Positions 11,897 to 25,214 of a DNA stretch of 64,000 nucleotides are shown here, piece by piece. Location of the stretch: contig NC_060254.1 in the NCBI RefSeq assembly GCF_921293095.1, positions 2,542,001-2,606,000 of the forward strand. Direction: 5' to 3'. The notes under the pieces were generated by a model. It saw only the letters and a program-made list of their open reading frames with translations. It searched no databases and was not told where the DNA came from. This DNA is from Ischnura elegans (Eukaryota > Arthropoda > Insecta > Odonata > Coenagrionidae). Every line of letters starts with the position of its first letter. Position 1 is the stretch's first letter. Made by a program: the position numbers and the translations under genes.

Positions 11897-12205
11897 ATGA
11901 GGTTTTTCATCCTCATTTTTGCCATCACCGGTTCCGCCGCTTCTCAACATTTTCCGTGGCCTTCCCAAGAACTCGCCATATTCTCTTCTCAACTCAACTC
12001 AGACCACTCAATCAACCTCTTTTCTCCACCATTCTGGCCTGAGCCGGGAAAATATTGTACGTCTTTTTCACAACAATTTTATAACACCGAGAACATCCTA
12101 ATTACAATATTATATGGTTTGGTCTTGGTTATATTATTTTGTAATGTTATCGATTTTGTTGTTATATATTGGTCGTTTTTGCATTTTTGCTATTTAAGGA
12201 ACTAA
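11897..12205 (+). CDS. Candidate short secreted protein (or signal-peptide exon)
   Basis: The 102-residue frame begins MRFFILIFAITGSAASQH, a textbook signal peptide with a plausible cleavage after GSAAS. A Ser/Pro/Phe-rich segment follows to about residue 54. After that the frame becomes very hydrophobic and AT-rich. This could be a membrane tail, or intron read through after a possible donor at the GTACGT near 12057. Two overlapping AATAAA poly(A) signals lie at 12212-12221, directly after the stop. I do not recognise the protein. Evidence for: signal peptide, GC richer than its surroundings, poly(A) signals. Against: no family, short length, no other exon found. Confidence 0.3.
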   Translation: MRFFILIFAITGSAASQHFPWPSQELAIFSSQLNSDHSINLFSPPFWPEPGKYCTSFSQQFYNTENILITILYGLVLVILFCNVIDFVVIYWSFLHFCYLRN

Positions 12206-12221
12206 GTTTGAAATAAATAAA

Positions 12222-13635
12222 CCAAAATATACATTATTTCGGGTTTTAACTAAAATAGAAGGTACATCACATTGAGTTTTGTGTTCTCATTTATCTCTCT
12301 TATTTTTATTAAGGTTTTAAGATTCCTCGTATGAACCCTTACTCACATATTCATGAACTGGAACGATTCTCTTAAATAAAATCCTAGCTTTCTACGATTC
12401 ATGACGTCTGCAATTAAAAAACTGTAACTTTCCGATAAATATTATGTAATTATGCTTGTTTTCCGTTTAATATGAAAAAAATTACGTCACATTTCCACGA
12501 AAATAATCCTGGTGAATTTCGAAACAATAATTTATTATGCCAAGGAAACAAATCATGAAAGAAATAGAATTTGATTGTAATATAAAAATGTGTTACAAGG
12601 TACTCCTTTACCATAAAATCATAGTAAAAATAAAACTTACACACACTTCGTAATAATACCCGAGTTTTTATCAAAATATTACTTCAAATCAAATCAATGA
12701 CAGATACTCGAATAAAAATTGCGTTTCAGTCCATTTGAATTGGAATAGACGGCGTTATTTGAGAAATATGCTCAATGTCTAACGCATCATAAAATTCAAC
12801 TATACTCATTATCTGCAGTAAAATAAGTCAATTTTTTAATATTAGGAATTCACACGTAAAATCAGCCATAATTAAAATAATTGATGAGGATTGAAATTTT
12901 GAAATTTTAAGGCGCGAATTGAAGGCTACGCATTTCATAGTCTCTGTCAAACACTTATCACACCATAATCAAACGGGAACCAAGGTCTGAAGACTGCGAG
13001 CATTGGTAGAAGAAATGAGAATGGCATACGACTGAGTAAATAAAACTTATCATATTTTTTTCGGCATTTATTCCTTTTCTCTTGAACATAAAAACAAGTT
13101 AACTCGAAGTTATTTTAGTCATAACGCCTCAATTGAGGAAACTACAAAGTTTTGCCAGACAAAATTTCTCATACCAAAAGCATATTTCAATACAATTTTC
13201 AGATTTCAATCACCACTATCTTTCATAACTTACAGCAGGAAACCCTTCGGTGTCAGATTATGGTTGAATAAACACATTATACAGTGACTATTTCCCAAAG
13301 CCCAAATTTCTTCAGTGCCTACCATCCTAAAGCCAAGCTAAAAATTTTATTATATCATTATCATTAATAATAAAGTTTTTAGTTATTAATATCACCAAAT
13401 TAAAATCATTTATACGTCTTACCTTTAGGGCACTGAAACCCTCGCACAAAAATTTGACATTTTACTAACATCTCCAATTTTAGTTCATGAAATTACTGAT
13501 GATAAACTTGATCGAAAAAAGAGAAATTTTTCACCTACCTTGACTCAGTTATTTCACCAAAAGTTGTTTTATATATATGATGGTCGAAGCACCTCTAAAT
13601 ACCACCACATTTAGGGTAGGAGGACAAATTCCTTA
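12222..13635. other. AT-rich non-coding stretch
   Basis: Very AT-rich DNA with no open frame, RNA gene or recognised repeat. Confidence 0.5.
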
Positions 13636-13643
13636 CTCTAGAG

Positions 13644-13932
13644 CAGGGGTCTCCAAAATACGGCTCGCCGGCCGGATCCGGCCCGCGCACTCGTTTCAAG
13701 TAGCGCACGATTCTCGCTCATTTAACTCAGTGAGACACCGCTAGGAGCATTGCAGCGCTGCACTGCACGTCAAAGTCGCCTTCAACTGTTCGCAAATAAG
13801 AAATAAGCCACCGGATTCTTTAGTAGATGTTGGTATCGAATACTTCAGTCATCGGCAAATTTGCTATCCGGCCCGCGGGGCGATTCGGAACTTGGAATGT
13901 GGCCCTCGTGGCCTAGTAAATTGGAGCCCCTG
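13644..13932. mobile_element. hAT-type MITE
   Basis: A 289-bp element with short inverted ends: CAGGGGTCTCCAA on the left and the complement of CAGGGGCTCCAA on the right. An 8-bp target duplication flanks it (CTCTAGAG at 13636-13643, CTCTAGAC at 13933-13940, 7 of 8 identical). CAGGGG termini with 8-bp duplications are characteristic of hAT elements. The interior is GC-rich and non-coding. Confidence 0.85.
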
Positions 13933-13940
13933 CTCTAGAC

Positions 13941-16900
13941 AACTCGCAATTAGATGATTTTATTTTGATGTGCTCAAAGAATTCACCCAAATGATTTGAA
14001 CCCGGCACCCTACGATAAGCAACCAAAAACTACTCATTAGACTACCACGATCCCTCTCTTCAAACCTATAGCATGAAAAATATGTATTTTCACGGGAAAT
14101 GACACTTGCGTAAACTACAAACAGCACGGAGCTCGCATATTAATTTTCTTCAGAAACTATTCATTCTCTGCTTAAGCTTGAGCATTACCGTCCATTAACG
14201 TTTTCTCTTACACAAATCAGAGTGGAATTTGATGCGGGATAAATTCTCACTCGACTACCTGTTTAAACCAGAATCAACGCGTGCATTTTCTAACCAGTTT
14301 CATGAGTGCTGCGAGCAAATGAACACAATTTAGAATGCCGCACTGAACGTTGACGCATATATTTGAAGGAAAAACTTATCAGTGCTTTTAAAAGTTAAAA
14401 ATGTAGTATGCGTATCGACGCAATCGCCTTTTGCGCTATCATTCAGTATTCAAATCTGGCCACATAAAGTAGATATGATCTGGCACAGATCAGAAAATCA
14501 ACGAGTTCTAAAAAATAATAATTGAAACAAATGACTTCCATGAATGTAATCCAAGTCCGATAAATTGAATGGAAAACGACTACATTTCAAGAAAATGACG
14601 AATACACGTTAGAATTTAAAAAAGGCAATAAGAAACAATTCTACTTGGTTATATGTTGAAAGGCATGATATTTTAAAGATAGCGATGAAATAAAAATAGC
14701 TGAGGTAGGCGAGATTTGATGGAATGGAATCCTGATTTAATGAAAAAAGAGATGGCAATTATTACGAATTTATTCCACAAACTGCGGCAGTGACATTGAA
14801 CTTGAGAATGGCCTAATGGTCGAAACGCGTCCTACTTTGTTAAAGAAATTTTGAGAAAATTTCTATCTCTCTTATTTATTAAATTAACAATGTAAAATTG
14901 GAGGTGTGAATTTTATTCCGAAATGAACGGTATTACGAAAATTTACACGAATTCACAAGTTGCATCAATTCCTTCCGTAGATTTTAAAGTGATAGAATAA
15001 TTTTAAGATACTTTCTTATGTCCACATTTAACGGAAATTCTTGCTGCAATAATGACTTGTGAGATTATAGCACTGTCATTGAATTGAGTAGTGCTATCAG
15101 TTAAGCTCCTCACAGGACTTTCTCGTAAATAACACTTTTCGTTCTCAGCCTCCATTGGCCTCTTACGAAGAAGCATAGTTTCTTAGTCAGCTGAAAATTT
15201 ATCCGTAGCCTTCTTGCACCTGCACCTATCTAGCTATGAATCCAAAATATTTTCACATAACTAGAATATTCTCCTTCCCTCGATGAGTATTAATTTTCTC
15301 CAGAAGGTTCTCGTTCCACTTAACAGCCAACTCCTATTTAACTTCACACGCTTTCCTTTGCGAGCCCTCTCGCAAGCAATCTCAGTTAATAAACCGCGAA
15401 ATGCAGAAAATCTCGCATCACGCTTTCATCGAGACAGCGCCTCCTTCATTTTTGACGATTCATCAATTAATCTACATCATGAGTGGTCGCTGTCAGATTT
15501 TTTTCCAGTAAATCGGGAAGAGAAAACGGTGACTTAAGGTAATATTAATATTCCGTTAAAAGACACTCTCTCCCCATAACCTCTATGCAGCATCAAAGAA
15601 TCCGTTTTGAGGAAACTGACGAAAATAAAATGTCACGAAACCCCGTTCAGTTTCTTTCGATTATAGCGATCTAACCTGGATGAACAATGTCAAAATGTGA
15701 CCTCAAATGGATTAAGGGAGTTAAAGCGCGTCGTTAAAAGTAACATTAATTTGATGAAATTTTGGTCGCATATTCTTTGAAAGATACACTTTCAATGATC
15801 TAAAGCAAATGGGATTCCCGTATGCCGTTTTTGAGATATTTGACGGTAAAATTAGAAAAATTTAACATGGACTCTTGTGCAGGAATGCGTTTGTTTTTCG
15901 AGGTAGCGACGCTGCGCTGTTTGTTACAAGACGTTCTTGAGAAGCCACTCATTAGAAGCAACATTTTATGACAAATTGGTCGGGAAATGGTCGGAAAAGT
16001 AGGTAGTTCGGGAAAGTTCAAAATAAAATAAGAAAGATATTTGCAAAAAACTGCCTGAAACTGTCAAAATCGCATGGTACCAACATCGTAAAAAGAAAAC
16101 CAACACACCGACTTCCCCTAAATTAGGCCAATATTTTTAGTTTCTCGGCTTTTACATACGTCTTGCATATCTTTCCTTTATAAACAAGTATATTTTTTTA
16201 GGATTTACCACTTAGATAGTGAGTCAAGTTGTGTCGTCAACAGTTAAGCGTGCAAAGGTTTGAAGCAGTGTTGAAACTAGTCAAGTTGACAACAGAAAAT
16301 ACCTTTTAAAAATCATTTCTGACGTTTGAATCGCGGTGGAACCCGACGCCTAACAGCAAAAGGGGGTAAGAGAAAGAAGAAGAAGAATCGCGCCGAGGTG
16401 CAAAATTGCAACCGCATTACATTTCTAATTATGTCTTGTTTTGTTTAAATGTTTTTGGAAACTATTTGGCGTAAATAATACGAGAACATCGCGTGACTTC
16501 AGCCGATGCCCCTCCGACTACCTTAATAATAAAAACTCACTCATTTTCTCCTGTTTCAAAGTAACTTGGAGTGTAATGTAATGTAAACACGAATTGGGAT
16601 GAGAAATCCATGCACGCAAGCATGAGTACGTCACCATGTATTTAGCGTATAACGTCAAGCCTAAAAATGTGCAATGAATGTATTGGTAAATAGAGGGATA
16701 CGTTTAATATTGGGAAAGTAACTGAAGCATGATAGGATTATGAGTTTGGGCTCCAGGACTCAAAGTGAGCGAAACAACGTAGATTGGGTAAGCATTGGCA
16801 CAGACAATTTTCCAAGTAGGTACAGCAAAGGAATAATACTATTTGCCTTTTACTACTTCAGCAAATGATAATAATTCTTATCGTCAGTTTTTCTGGCGTG

Positions 16901-18590
16901 TCCTCAGGTATCAGACATTAAGTTTCCATAATCCCAATAAAGGGTACCAACACAAGGCAATTTGGCGAGACAAATCCATACATGCGTTCCCTTTCTTTAA
17001 AAGTAGTGGATGTGGAGTCAGAGCCGCACGAAAATCAAATTAGACAAACCGCAGCAAAAAATTCGAAGCACAAATTTTTCCATGAGTTCAAGAAAAAAAA
17101 TAGGGTTCCTTGGTGCATGTGGATTGGTGGGATGTTATTTTCACGCCTACGTGATAATTTTACCGGTAGCCAGTGAAAATGTAAACTTCAATTCTTCGAC
17201 TACGCACCGGTTTGCATGGAGGAAAAAGACGGGGGAAATTTTGCGGCCCCCAACTAATATTTAGAGCCTCTGTATGCAGAACATATTTGACAGTAATGGA
17301 TGAATGTGCATAGCTTTCTTTGAGATGAGATTCGCATGCCATACGAAAAAATTGAAACTTCAAATAACATAGAAAAGTAAATAAAAATAGTTGCAAATGA
17401 ATGTCGAATATTTTAAATCTATATTACTTCACTTTCGATCCGGTAAATTTATATTAATCTTAATTCACTCAACTGAAAACAAGGTTGTGCCCGTTATTAG
17501 ACATAAGTATAAAATTGTACACAACTTATGAAATTCAATTAAAATAATAAGGTAAAAAAGCTAATTTTTAGGCTCATAGATACTTAATTGCAAATTGATC
17601 AGGCTTACTCATTTAACAGCATATTACGATTTTTAATGATAATTGTAATAAATTTAAATCATTGACGCGCAATAAACAAAATTCCTGAGGTAGCCTTCGA
17701 TATTCATCTTATTTTTCCACTAAAAAATATTACGTGGGATGAATATTTACCGAAACTTGTTGTTAGAATTTTTAAATCATATTTCAAATGTTCCTTACCA
17801 ACCAGTTACCAAATTACTATGATCGATGAATTACCAATTTTTGTTCATCAATTTTTACACAAATACAGAAATCTAACGAGGGGTTGCTGAGGTTACAAAA
17901 GATTGTTTAAAATTTTCATATCAAAATGATGAAAAATACAAGAAAGAGACGGAAGCAGAAGTTTAGGCCTGTTATTAAGACGGTAATACTCCAAAAGCGA
18001 AGTAAATGGATTTTTAGTTCAATAGAATACGTATATTGGCTGAAAATTCTAAACAGCTCAGCATTTTGTGCATACGAACAATAAATTACAACTCCTGCAT
18101 ACGATTGTAGGTTTAGACACGTGAGTGTACTGAAATCTATGATTTTAAAAATTCTCAAATAATAGGCACCCGAAGATTGCATAATACAATAATTAAAAAT
18201 TATATCTCTATATTTTTACTTCATTCTTAATGCGGATGTTCTTCCATGATGTTACGTGAAAACATTACGAAATTAAACTCAGCACGTTAAATATATTATC
18301 GTGATTAATGGCTCGTCAAAAAATTGTCATTCTAATCCGACCTTCCTAGCAGAGAACTGCTTTTCCTAGGTGACGCAAAAATCGCTTGTTTTAATCAAGC
18401 AGATAATGGCCGCCACATTTTATTTGCAATAAAAACCATAATCTAATCAAAAATGTCCTCACACTAGGTGCAATAGATCTCTTATTCTTAGCAGACAACA
18501 TATTGTCACATTTTTAAGTAAACAAAATAGCAGTCACACCAGTAAATTTGAAATAGTTACCAACGTAGCTGACTTAGCAAACATGTGCAC
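13941..18590. other. Mostly AT-rich non-coding stretch
   Basis: There is no supported gene. A decayed hammerhead-like motif (GAAACGCGTC) sits at about 14804-14833 and a short AAG-rich run at about 16373-16387. This interval lies downstream of the splice donor of the minus-strand exon at 18638, so it may be intron of that gene. Confidence 0.4.
14804..14837 (+). other. Decayed hammerhead-ribozyme-like motif
   Basis: A TTGAGAA box (expected CTGANGA) is followed by GGCC / GGTC as a short stem, then GAAA and the self-complementary ACGCGT followed by C. The layout matches the better copies at 27078 and 39081, but two core bases differ, so it is probably inactive. Confidence 0.3.
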
Positions 18591-18637
18591 TCAATGTTTT
18601 AGACAAATATCTTTGAGTTTGAAGAGAAGCTCCTTAC

Positions 18638-20369
18638 CTTTCGCAGAGCTGGTCTTCCCCGTCTCTCCTTCGGCGCTGACCCGGTCATCCTCGGACACAG
18701 CACCTTTCAACATCTCCTTCACTGCTTCCCACTTCTTGTGCTGGCAGAAAAAGTCCTTTCGGATTCGATACTGGGACAGGAACTCCTCACGGACGTTTAT
18801 GATCTCCAGCACCTTTCGCCTCCCTTCGGGACGCCTGATCATGTCAGCGTATTCTTCAGAGTCTGTGAGGTCACGGATGAGTGAGAATAGGGTTTCCAAC
18901 GACACTGCACTAGAGATAGGAGTCTCATTACTCTGGTCTTCTTTGTTGATTGGTACAAGGCTCAGTGTCACCCCATTAACCACAGACTTATTGACATTGA
19001 ACTGCTTCAAGTTCTCTAAAGCTAATATGGACTTCCTGCGCAAGTCTGCTTTGGTCTTTGCCTTCAGATCAATCTTTTTCCTAGCCATACGCTTAAGAAC
19101 GTTGACCACATCAAAGTTTTTCTTCACGATGGCATTTTCTACCTTATCCATCGAGTTGCCAGATTTCTCATCCGCGAGGTTGGAGCGAGGTGCACCATTT
19201 GCACCCGTTCGAGAGCTACCACCACCGCTTCCTCCAGTGTCTCCATCGAACTGAAGTGCTTCATTGGTTTTGGGAGAGGAGGAAGGTTCTGATGAAGATA
19301 GCAAGAGCAGGGGTTGGGACAGGCACAGGCCTGGGAGCACAGAGGCGATGCCGCCTTGAGAATTTCGGATTTTGGCCGCCCCCACACTCAATTCTTTCCC
19401 ATAAGACCCTCGAGTTCTCACCGGCGATAGGAAATCCTCACTCCCTCCGGGTTCACCGCCTCTCCCGACCCCCAGACACTCCCTCGCTTTGCCCCCGGGT
19501 CGCCCATTTCCCGTTATCTCCCCTCGCGAAACTTGTGACCCCACCCTGAGGTCTCCCTCAGACTTGCCAAGTCGCCTCCCTCTGAGCAGTCCTCCGGAAT
19601 TAGGTGTCTTCCCGTTGGGAACCAACCCATTGCACAACGCCTTTGATTGTTTCGCCGACTTCGACGGCCCGCTCGTAAAATTTCCCGGCGATCTCCCGGC
19701 AAACCTGCCGAAGCACACCATAAGACCCACTCCGTTCGTCTTTGGATGATATCTCTCAATCTTTTCACCAACCTTTCTTCCACCCGGTGATCCACCGTCC
19801 ATGCCGTTCACTCCGACGTCTTTAATCGTCGTTTTAGATTTGGTAACGTTTCCGACCAATGACCGCGCGTTGATATCTCCCGCGGCAGAGACTTCAACGC
19901 CTGTCATTGTCTCGCCCACCATTTCGCTGAACTTTCGCCCGACGTCTCCATTAGAATGTCTGCCGGTGACGCGGATCCTGTTCCCGCCAAGTTCCCCAGC
20001 GTCTTCCTCTCCCGAAAATTCCGATTTCATGAGCCACGCTTCGACTCTACCTCCGCCCTCCGGAGATGGCGAGGTCGCGGGCTTGGTAACTTCGCGTGCC
20101 CCGTCTCCTACCCGTATATCTCCCGCTCCTCCATTAGATGCTGCGAAATCATCTGATTTCTCTCGACTGGCCTTTTCTCCACTGATATCCGGAGGGTTCC
20201 TGGAGGAAACGACAGCTCTTCCTCTTACGGCTCCTTCCGCGTGACCAGAGGGCCTTGTGCCGTCTTTTCCGACTGCTTCTCCGCCGGATCTTCGTGACGT
20301 CTTCCATGGGCCTCTCGACGTGCTCCTCTCGTACGTTTCGTCCGCCAGAAGCAAAAAGCCCGCAGACAT
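18638..20369 (-). CDS. 5' coding exon of a protein-coding gene with a basic helical C-terminal region
   Basis: ATG at 20369 opens a 577-codon frame ending in the splice donor AAAG|GTAAGGAG (last exon base 18638, phase 1). Without splicing it would run on to a stop at 18591. An in-frame TGA lies two codons before the ATG, supporting this start, although an ATG four bases upstream opens another frame. GC content is far above the surroundings. Residues 1 to about 390 are low-complexity (Gly, Ser, Arg, Lys), with no domain. Residues about 400-575 are charged and helical: NFDVVNVLKRMARKKIDLKA, ALENLKQFNVNKSVVNGV, then EEYADMIRRPEGRRKVLEI and a Tyr/Phe/Lys-rich helix. The first half loosely recalls the TFIIS-N/LEDGF integrase-binding fold, which would suggest a chromatin or transcription-elongation role, but this is a guess from pattern. 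Later exons were not identified. Confidence 0.55.
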
Positions 20370-21250
20370 CTCTCATGCTGGACTTAAATCTGCTGTCTCT
20401 AGTCTCGGTACCCCACGGGTTCGCAATCAAATGTTCGATCCTTCTGACACGCTGCGTTCCTCGTCCTAATGTGCTGATTTATCAAAACTCATAATTACTG
20501 ACCTTTTCTCCGAACGAAAATAGCCGTAACAACTTAAATGAGCCGGAGGCGTAGAAATATATCGAGCTATGGTAATAAATATAGAGAAACCTCGCTGATA
20601 CCATCGTTCCTTCGCGGGAAAGCCATTCACACAATTTAAACTCACTATTTACTAAATTAATGGCATAAGTATGAAATCACTTTGCTAGGCCAATGCATAT
20701 AGAACCGCAAAGATTCTCTCGCTGCCTTATCAGGACAGCAATGAAAGCGTTTCAATAAAACTCCCTAGTGACTCGCTGCTCAACTATCGCCGTCCGTCAT
20801 CTCTACGTGCTTCTAAAGATGCTTATCGAGAGCCGATGGGAGTTTCCACCATGAAGGCAAATGAATTCATTTCCTTCCACGACTCTACTCAGCCTCACCA
20901 ATAATTCAAGTTACTCCCACCCAGCTCCGAGTACTGGACCGCGCATCCCTACCGCTACTGTACCACTGGCGGAGCAAATAACTTCACCCGCGGTGACGCG
21001 TTCCTCACGCTTCCTCCTGGACGGCGGCCTTTACCTTCCTCCGCCCTTATCTCCATCGGATCTCCACCCTTTCCCATCACAGAACATGCTCCGACTACTC
21101 CCGTCCTCGCAAACACTTCAACCCTTCGCGGGCAGTGTTGTAGGTCTGTATCCCGGGTCGGCCGAGTACCATGACAACCCGCGGCGAAAGGACCACCGAC
21201 CTACATGCATCTAATGCCAATGAAAGAGAAATACGGATCGCAGTAAGAGG
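20370..21250 (-). promoter_or_regulatory. Probable upstream/5' region of the 18638-20369 gene
   Basis: GC-rich DNA continues beyond the ATG. It opens incidental Pro/Ser-rich plus-strand frames (20861-21214) that I read as composition effects. No TATA box was found. This is where a CpG-rich promoter and 5' UTR would be expected, but no transcription start can be placed from sequence alone. Confidence 0.3.
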
Positions 21251-22900
21251 TCACAGCCACTACCCTCGTCTCTGTGCAAATACCACACATAATCCATTTC
21301 TAAAGGCCTTAGCCTCGAGCAGCCTCTGATCAGTGATTATAAATTGTCATCTATAGCTTCTCCTCGCACAATGGAGACACCTTGGTCCAATCAGACCCAA
21401 GTTTGTTTCATTTTCATAGTTGCTTTCACTCCTTTTCTGATAGTTCAATCCACTATGTACCTATTAACGTAACTTTATTGCTTCAGCATAGCTTACAGTA
21501 ATGTGTAATTAATAGGCAAGTAAATGTAAAGTTGATAGGCGTTTCGCTTAAAAATTCAAACTTGATTAGGTATTGACGACACGATCTGGAAATAAACGGC
21601 AACCAATATTTTAAAAATTATAATCCTTCACACCATAAGATTCCACGAAACGTCGTCAATATCTGGACAATAGGATATGATTTTAAAGGCACAGAGCCAA
21701 AAGTTACTCCAAAGTTGTTAAATATTCACATTTTCACTGCTTGCAATAAATTAATCTTGACACTAAAAGTCGCACGAGGCTCAGATATTATTGATACCGT
21801 TGGATGTTGCGAAATAATTTGATGCGGTAATTGGAAGAACGTTAACATTAAAATCCTTAAGGCACTCTGTGTTTTGAAGGCTTCGGCGCCAGATGGAGAA
21901 GTACACGATGTGCTTGAAAGAAGATGAAGAACCTGAAACAAAATTTATTTCAAATCATTAGAGCAGAAAATAAGAGGACACAGTGTTAGAATGGTAAAGA
22001 TAAATCGACCATTAAAAATGGATATATGGGGGACTTTCAAATCAACTCTTTAAAATAATTTAGCTTAAAGTTTTGTTAATAGGTTTTTTTGGAGGTAAAA
22101 ATTACCACAAAATGATTACTTATTTTATGCATTAGATATGCGCATGCATTACAGAAATTATCCTTACACTGATACTCTATCTTACTTTATCCACATTCCA
22201 AAAGTGTGATTAAGGAATGGCCAGAGGAAAGAAAATTAGGGTTTAACATTCTGTGTGACTCGGAATTTTCTAAATGATTTAGATGGAATTGAATCGTGCG
22301 AGATGGATTTTCGAAGCAGCTCAATTAGTAGATATTTGCATTTAAATTTAACTCGAATTCCACAAAAATATAAAGGACAGTGGAGGCTTAAGGAGATGAA
22401 AATTTTGACATCAGTAGCGACTGGAATGATGCTTAATTCCAGTCCATTTATTTCGATTTCGCACCATTCACAAAGCTCAAGGAATAGCACGCCTATGTGA
22501 ATTCTTCCCATCTTTACTTCACAACAAAAATAACTTTTAGACGCTTTCCTGAAAAATCTCAAAATTTGAAAGCTGTTTTTATTACTTTCAAGTCCTTGAG
22601 CATAGAAAACATAAATACCACGTCTCTCCTATTTCCGAGCCCCACCGCTTCCCTTCATCACATTTATTTCTTCCTTCGTCACATCTCTATTCACCGCTAG
22701 CCGTGACTATCTCCATCTTTGGAGTCAGGTGCCCCGGAATAATCCCCAAATCCATCGCATTCAATTAGGAGGTCTCTTTTGAACGGCTTGACAGAAAAGG
22801 AAGGAGGAATTTCGCCATAAAAAATTAATGTCCCACGAGAGTCGTTCTTAGCCGAGTTCCTAGCGTGCGGCGGGCGTTTCTGTTTTGTTCCCCGGATAAA
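21251..22900. other. Non-coding stretch
   Basis: Only short frames (for example 22236-22562 minus and 22255-22500 plus, overlapping each other) without recognisable products. Confidence 0.45.
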
Positions 22901-22929
22901 CTTCACGAGTCGTCGCATCGGAATCCATC

Positions 22930-22939
22930 GCGCATGCGC
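22930..22939. promoter_or_regulatory. NRF-1-like palindrome in a GC-rich island
   Basis: GCGCATGCGC is the core of the NRF-1 binding site, usually found in housekeeping promoters. It sits in a locally GC-rich, CpG-containing patch (about 22700-23060) in otherwise AT-rich DNA. No adjoining gene could be identified on either strand, so the functional reading is inference. Confidence 0.25.
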
Positions 22940-23060
22940 AGTTAGCACGCAGTCTTTAAGTCGGAAACGTAGAGTGACAGCGACATCTGCTGTCGTGCCG
23001 ACGGAAGTCAGGTGTCCAGGTCATCCAATCCCCTCATTTGTATCCCAGCGCTCGCGCCTT

Positions 23061-24602
23061 TACAATTGAAGCCATTGTGTTACGAAAACGGAATTTCGGG
23101 TAATTACCTAAATTGCAAGACTCGAGCTGTACCTCCCTTAGGGAACAAAAATAATGTTAAAAAGTAGATTCGGCATTCTCTCGGTAGTATGAGGACATGA
23201 TCAAATTTGAAATATTCCATTGTGTGCTAAATTTCCACAGAGGACAAAGGATTAGTATCAGAGACTCCCGGTACTCAAAATAACGTGGAACTTCGTCCAG
23301 TATTTTCCAAATGCACCCAAGTCCTAGACATAGAAATTATACTACACGCAACTGAGGAATAAATTAGCAGAAGCCTTGATGAGGTCACCCACAGAAAAAG
23401 ATTTTCAAAACAAGACTCGTGAAAATCCTAAAAGAACTCTAACGCTCAGACACTAACCTATAAAATGCAAACGATATGATATTTGTCAAATAAACCAGCG
23501 ACACTGGTTAATGCAGATGCACATGGAACACGACAAAACATATTCACCTAACATTCTCACCTATCCCCATTCATGCATTGCACTTCTTTCTTCATTTCGG
23601 CGGAAGACCGCTTTATGGAAAAAATATATCGATGGATTACCCGTACAGAACACTGACGCCAGTACCATAACTTTATCATGATAATAATAAATTCTTAAAA
23701 TTTCTTAATAAATCCTTAAAAACAAATCTGTATCATCTTTTGAGTGTGACTTACTTGGGTAAAGTTATACCTGAAATATTCTTAGAGTGCGATTTAACTA
23801 GTATTTACTTAGCTATTTTTTTTCATTTAACTTTGAATGGCAGATGAAACCATCATTATGTATCATTTAATGGCGGTGTTCATAAAACAATTTAAAGCTA
23901 TTCCTAATGAAACCAACGCAAAAAATTAGCGTAAGATGAGAGCACTTTGAATTTACAGGAAAATAAGTGTGGCATTATTGGAACCGCGCTCTGTCGTAGT
24001 CATTTGTACCATGCACTTTTCACCACTGTTTCGTCGACTCAAACCCTGAATAATGGAAGAAGGCACTTTGGGATGAAAAATAACAGTGACGTAATAATGA
24101 AATGGAAAAGTGAACTCCGAAGAGGATATCGAGGCAGCTAGAACGCAACTCACCTCACTTACAATTGTGTCGGCGACAATTTGCAGTTAGGTCTGCAGAA
24201 GAATTATACGAGATACGGGTCAATTTGATTCATAAACACTCCAGACAGTTAGCCTAATTTTTTATTGTGTGCTTCATATAAGTTTCCGCTATTTTTTTCC
24301 ATACGTCGGTTTAGACCCCCTTAATATCCTTGTACGATATGTGGCTCGATGCGGCCGAGATCATTATTACATATGATGCTTAATATACCATCACCCTTTA
24401 GTTTTCAAGTAAATGCCTTGTACTTTAAATACCCCTGACTTTCCAAGTTTTCGACATTCCTTCTACTATATGAAAATTTTAAACAATGTAGTGTGAGGAA
24501 ATCATCCATCACATCCATTGTCATGCTATTCGAACAAAATAATTCGACAATTTACAAAGGTTTGATGTCTCGTAATTCATAAGATACTAGAAGAAATTCC
24601 CC
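23061..24602. other. AT-rich non-coding stretch
   Basis: Nothing recognised. Short overlapping frames at 23947-24153 on both strands are shadows of each other. Confidence 0.45.
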
Positions 24603-24830
24603 CTAACCTTTCACTGCCACAGGGGAGGATCCAGAATTTCTTTCTAGGCGGGACACAAGCAAGGCCGTTTCCAGGATTTTATTCAGGGGGGCACAAGGAA
24701 ACCTCGTCATACAAAACGAATGAAATGATAATGGGATGGTATTAAAAATCTAGCATATTTTTTAGGGTGCATAGGCGGATCCAGGGGGGGGCACGGGGGC
24801 ACTGCCATAAGTAATCGGGCGAAAAAATAT
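24603..24830. mobile_element. G-rich MITE debris
   Basis: It contains two 'GGATCCAG' units (one near 24627, the other GGATCCAGGGGGGGG near 24778) and CAGGGGGGCAC near 24684, with terminal CACTGCC/ACTGCC-like ends. This texture matches the hAT MITEs elsewhere in the window, but no clean ends or target duplication could be defined. Possibly two nested elements. Confidence 0.35.
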
Positions 24831-25214
24831 AACTTACTAAAATTTGATTCTACTTCTTTAAGCCCATTACAATCTAGCTTTCTTTACAAGGCAGGCTGCT
24901 TGACGCTGTATAAAGCTTTTTCGAAGTCGCAAAGAGTCAATGCGACTGAATTCCTATATCCTTCAGAATTTAGCATCAGAAATATAATTTACAATATTTT
25001 ATACAGGCAGTGTTTTAGATTTTCCCTCACGATCACCCAATTGGGAACTTAAAATCAAGTTATTGGCTAAAAAAAACTTACAGATTTCACTCACACACCA
25101 TTTTATATATAGAATCCACAAAATGATCACGTAATTGATTAGCACGAGGTGGAAAGGTTGAATTGTTTTGAATGTAACCAACCTCGTTATGAACCCCTTT
25201 CCGCATAGCCTTGC

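Noticed and set aside
18583..20494. Plus-strand Pro/Ser/Leu-rich open frames (up to 223 codons)
   Set aside because: They are complements of the GC-rich minus-strand exon, which has the splice donor and sensible protein composition.
20861..21214. 117-codon plus-strand gene
   Set aside because: Composition-driven Pro/Ser frame in the probable promoter region of the minus-strand gene.
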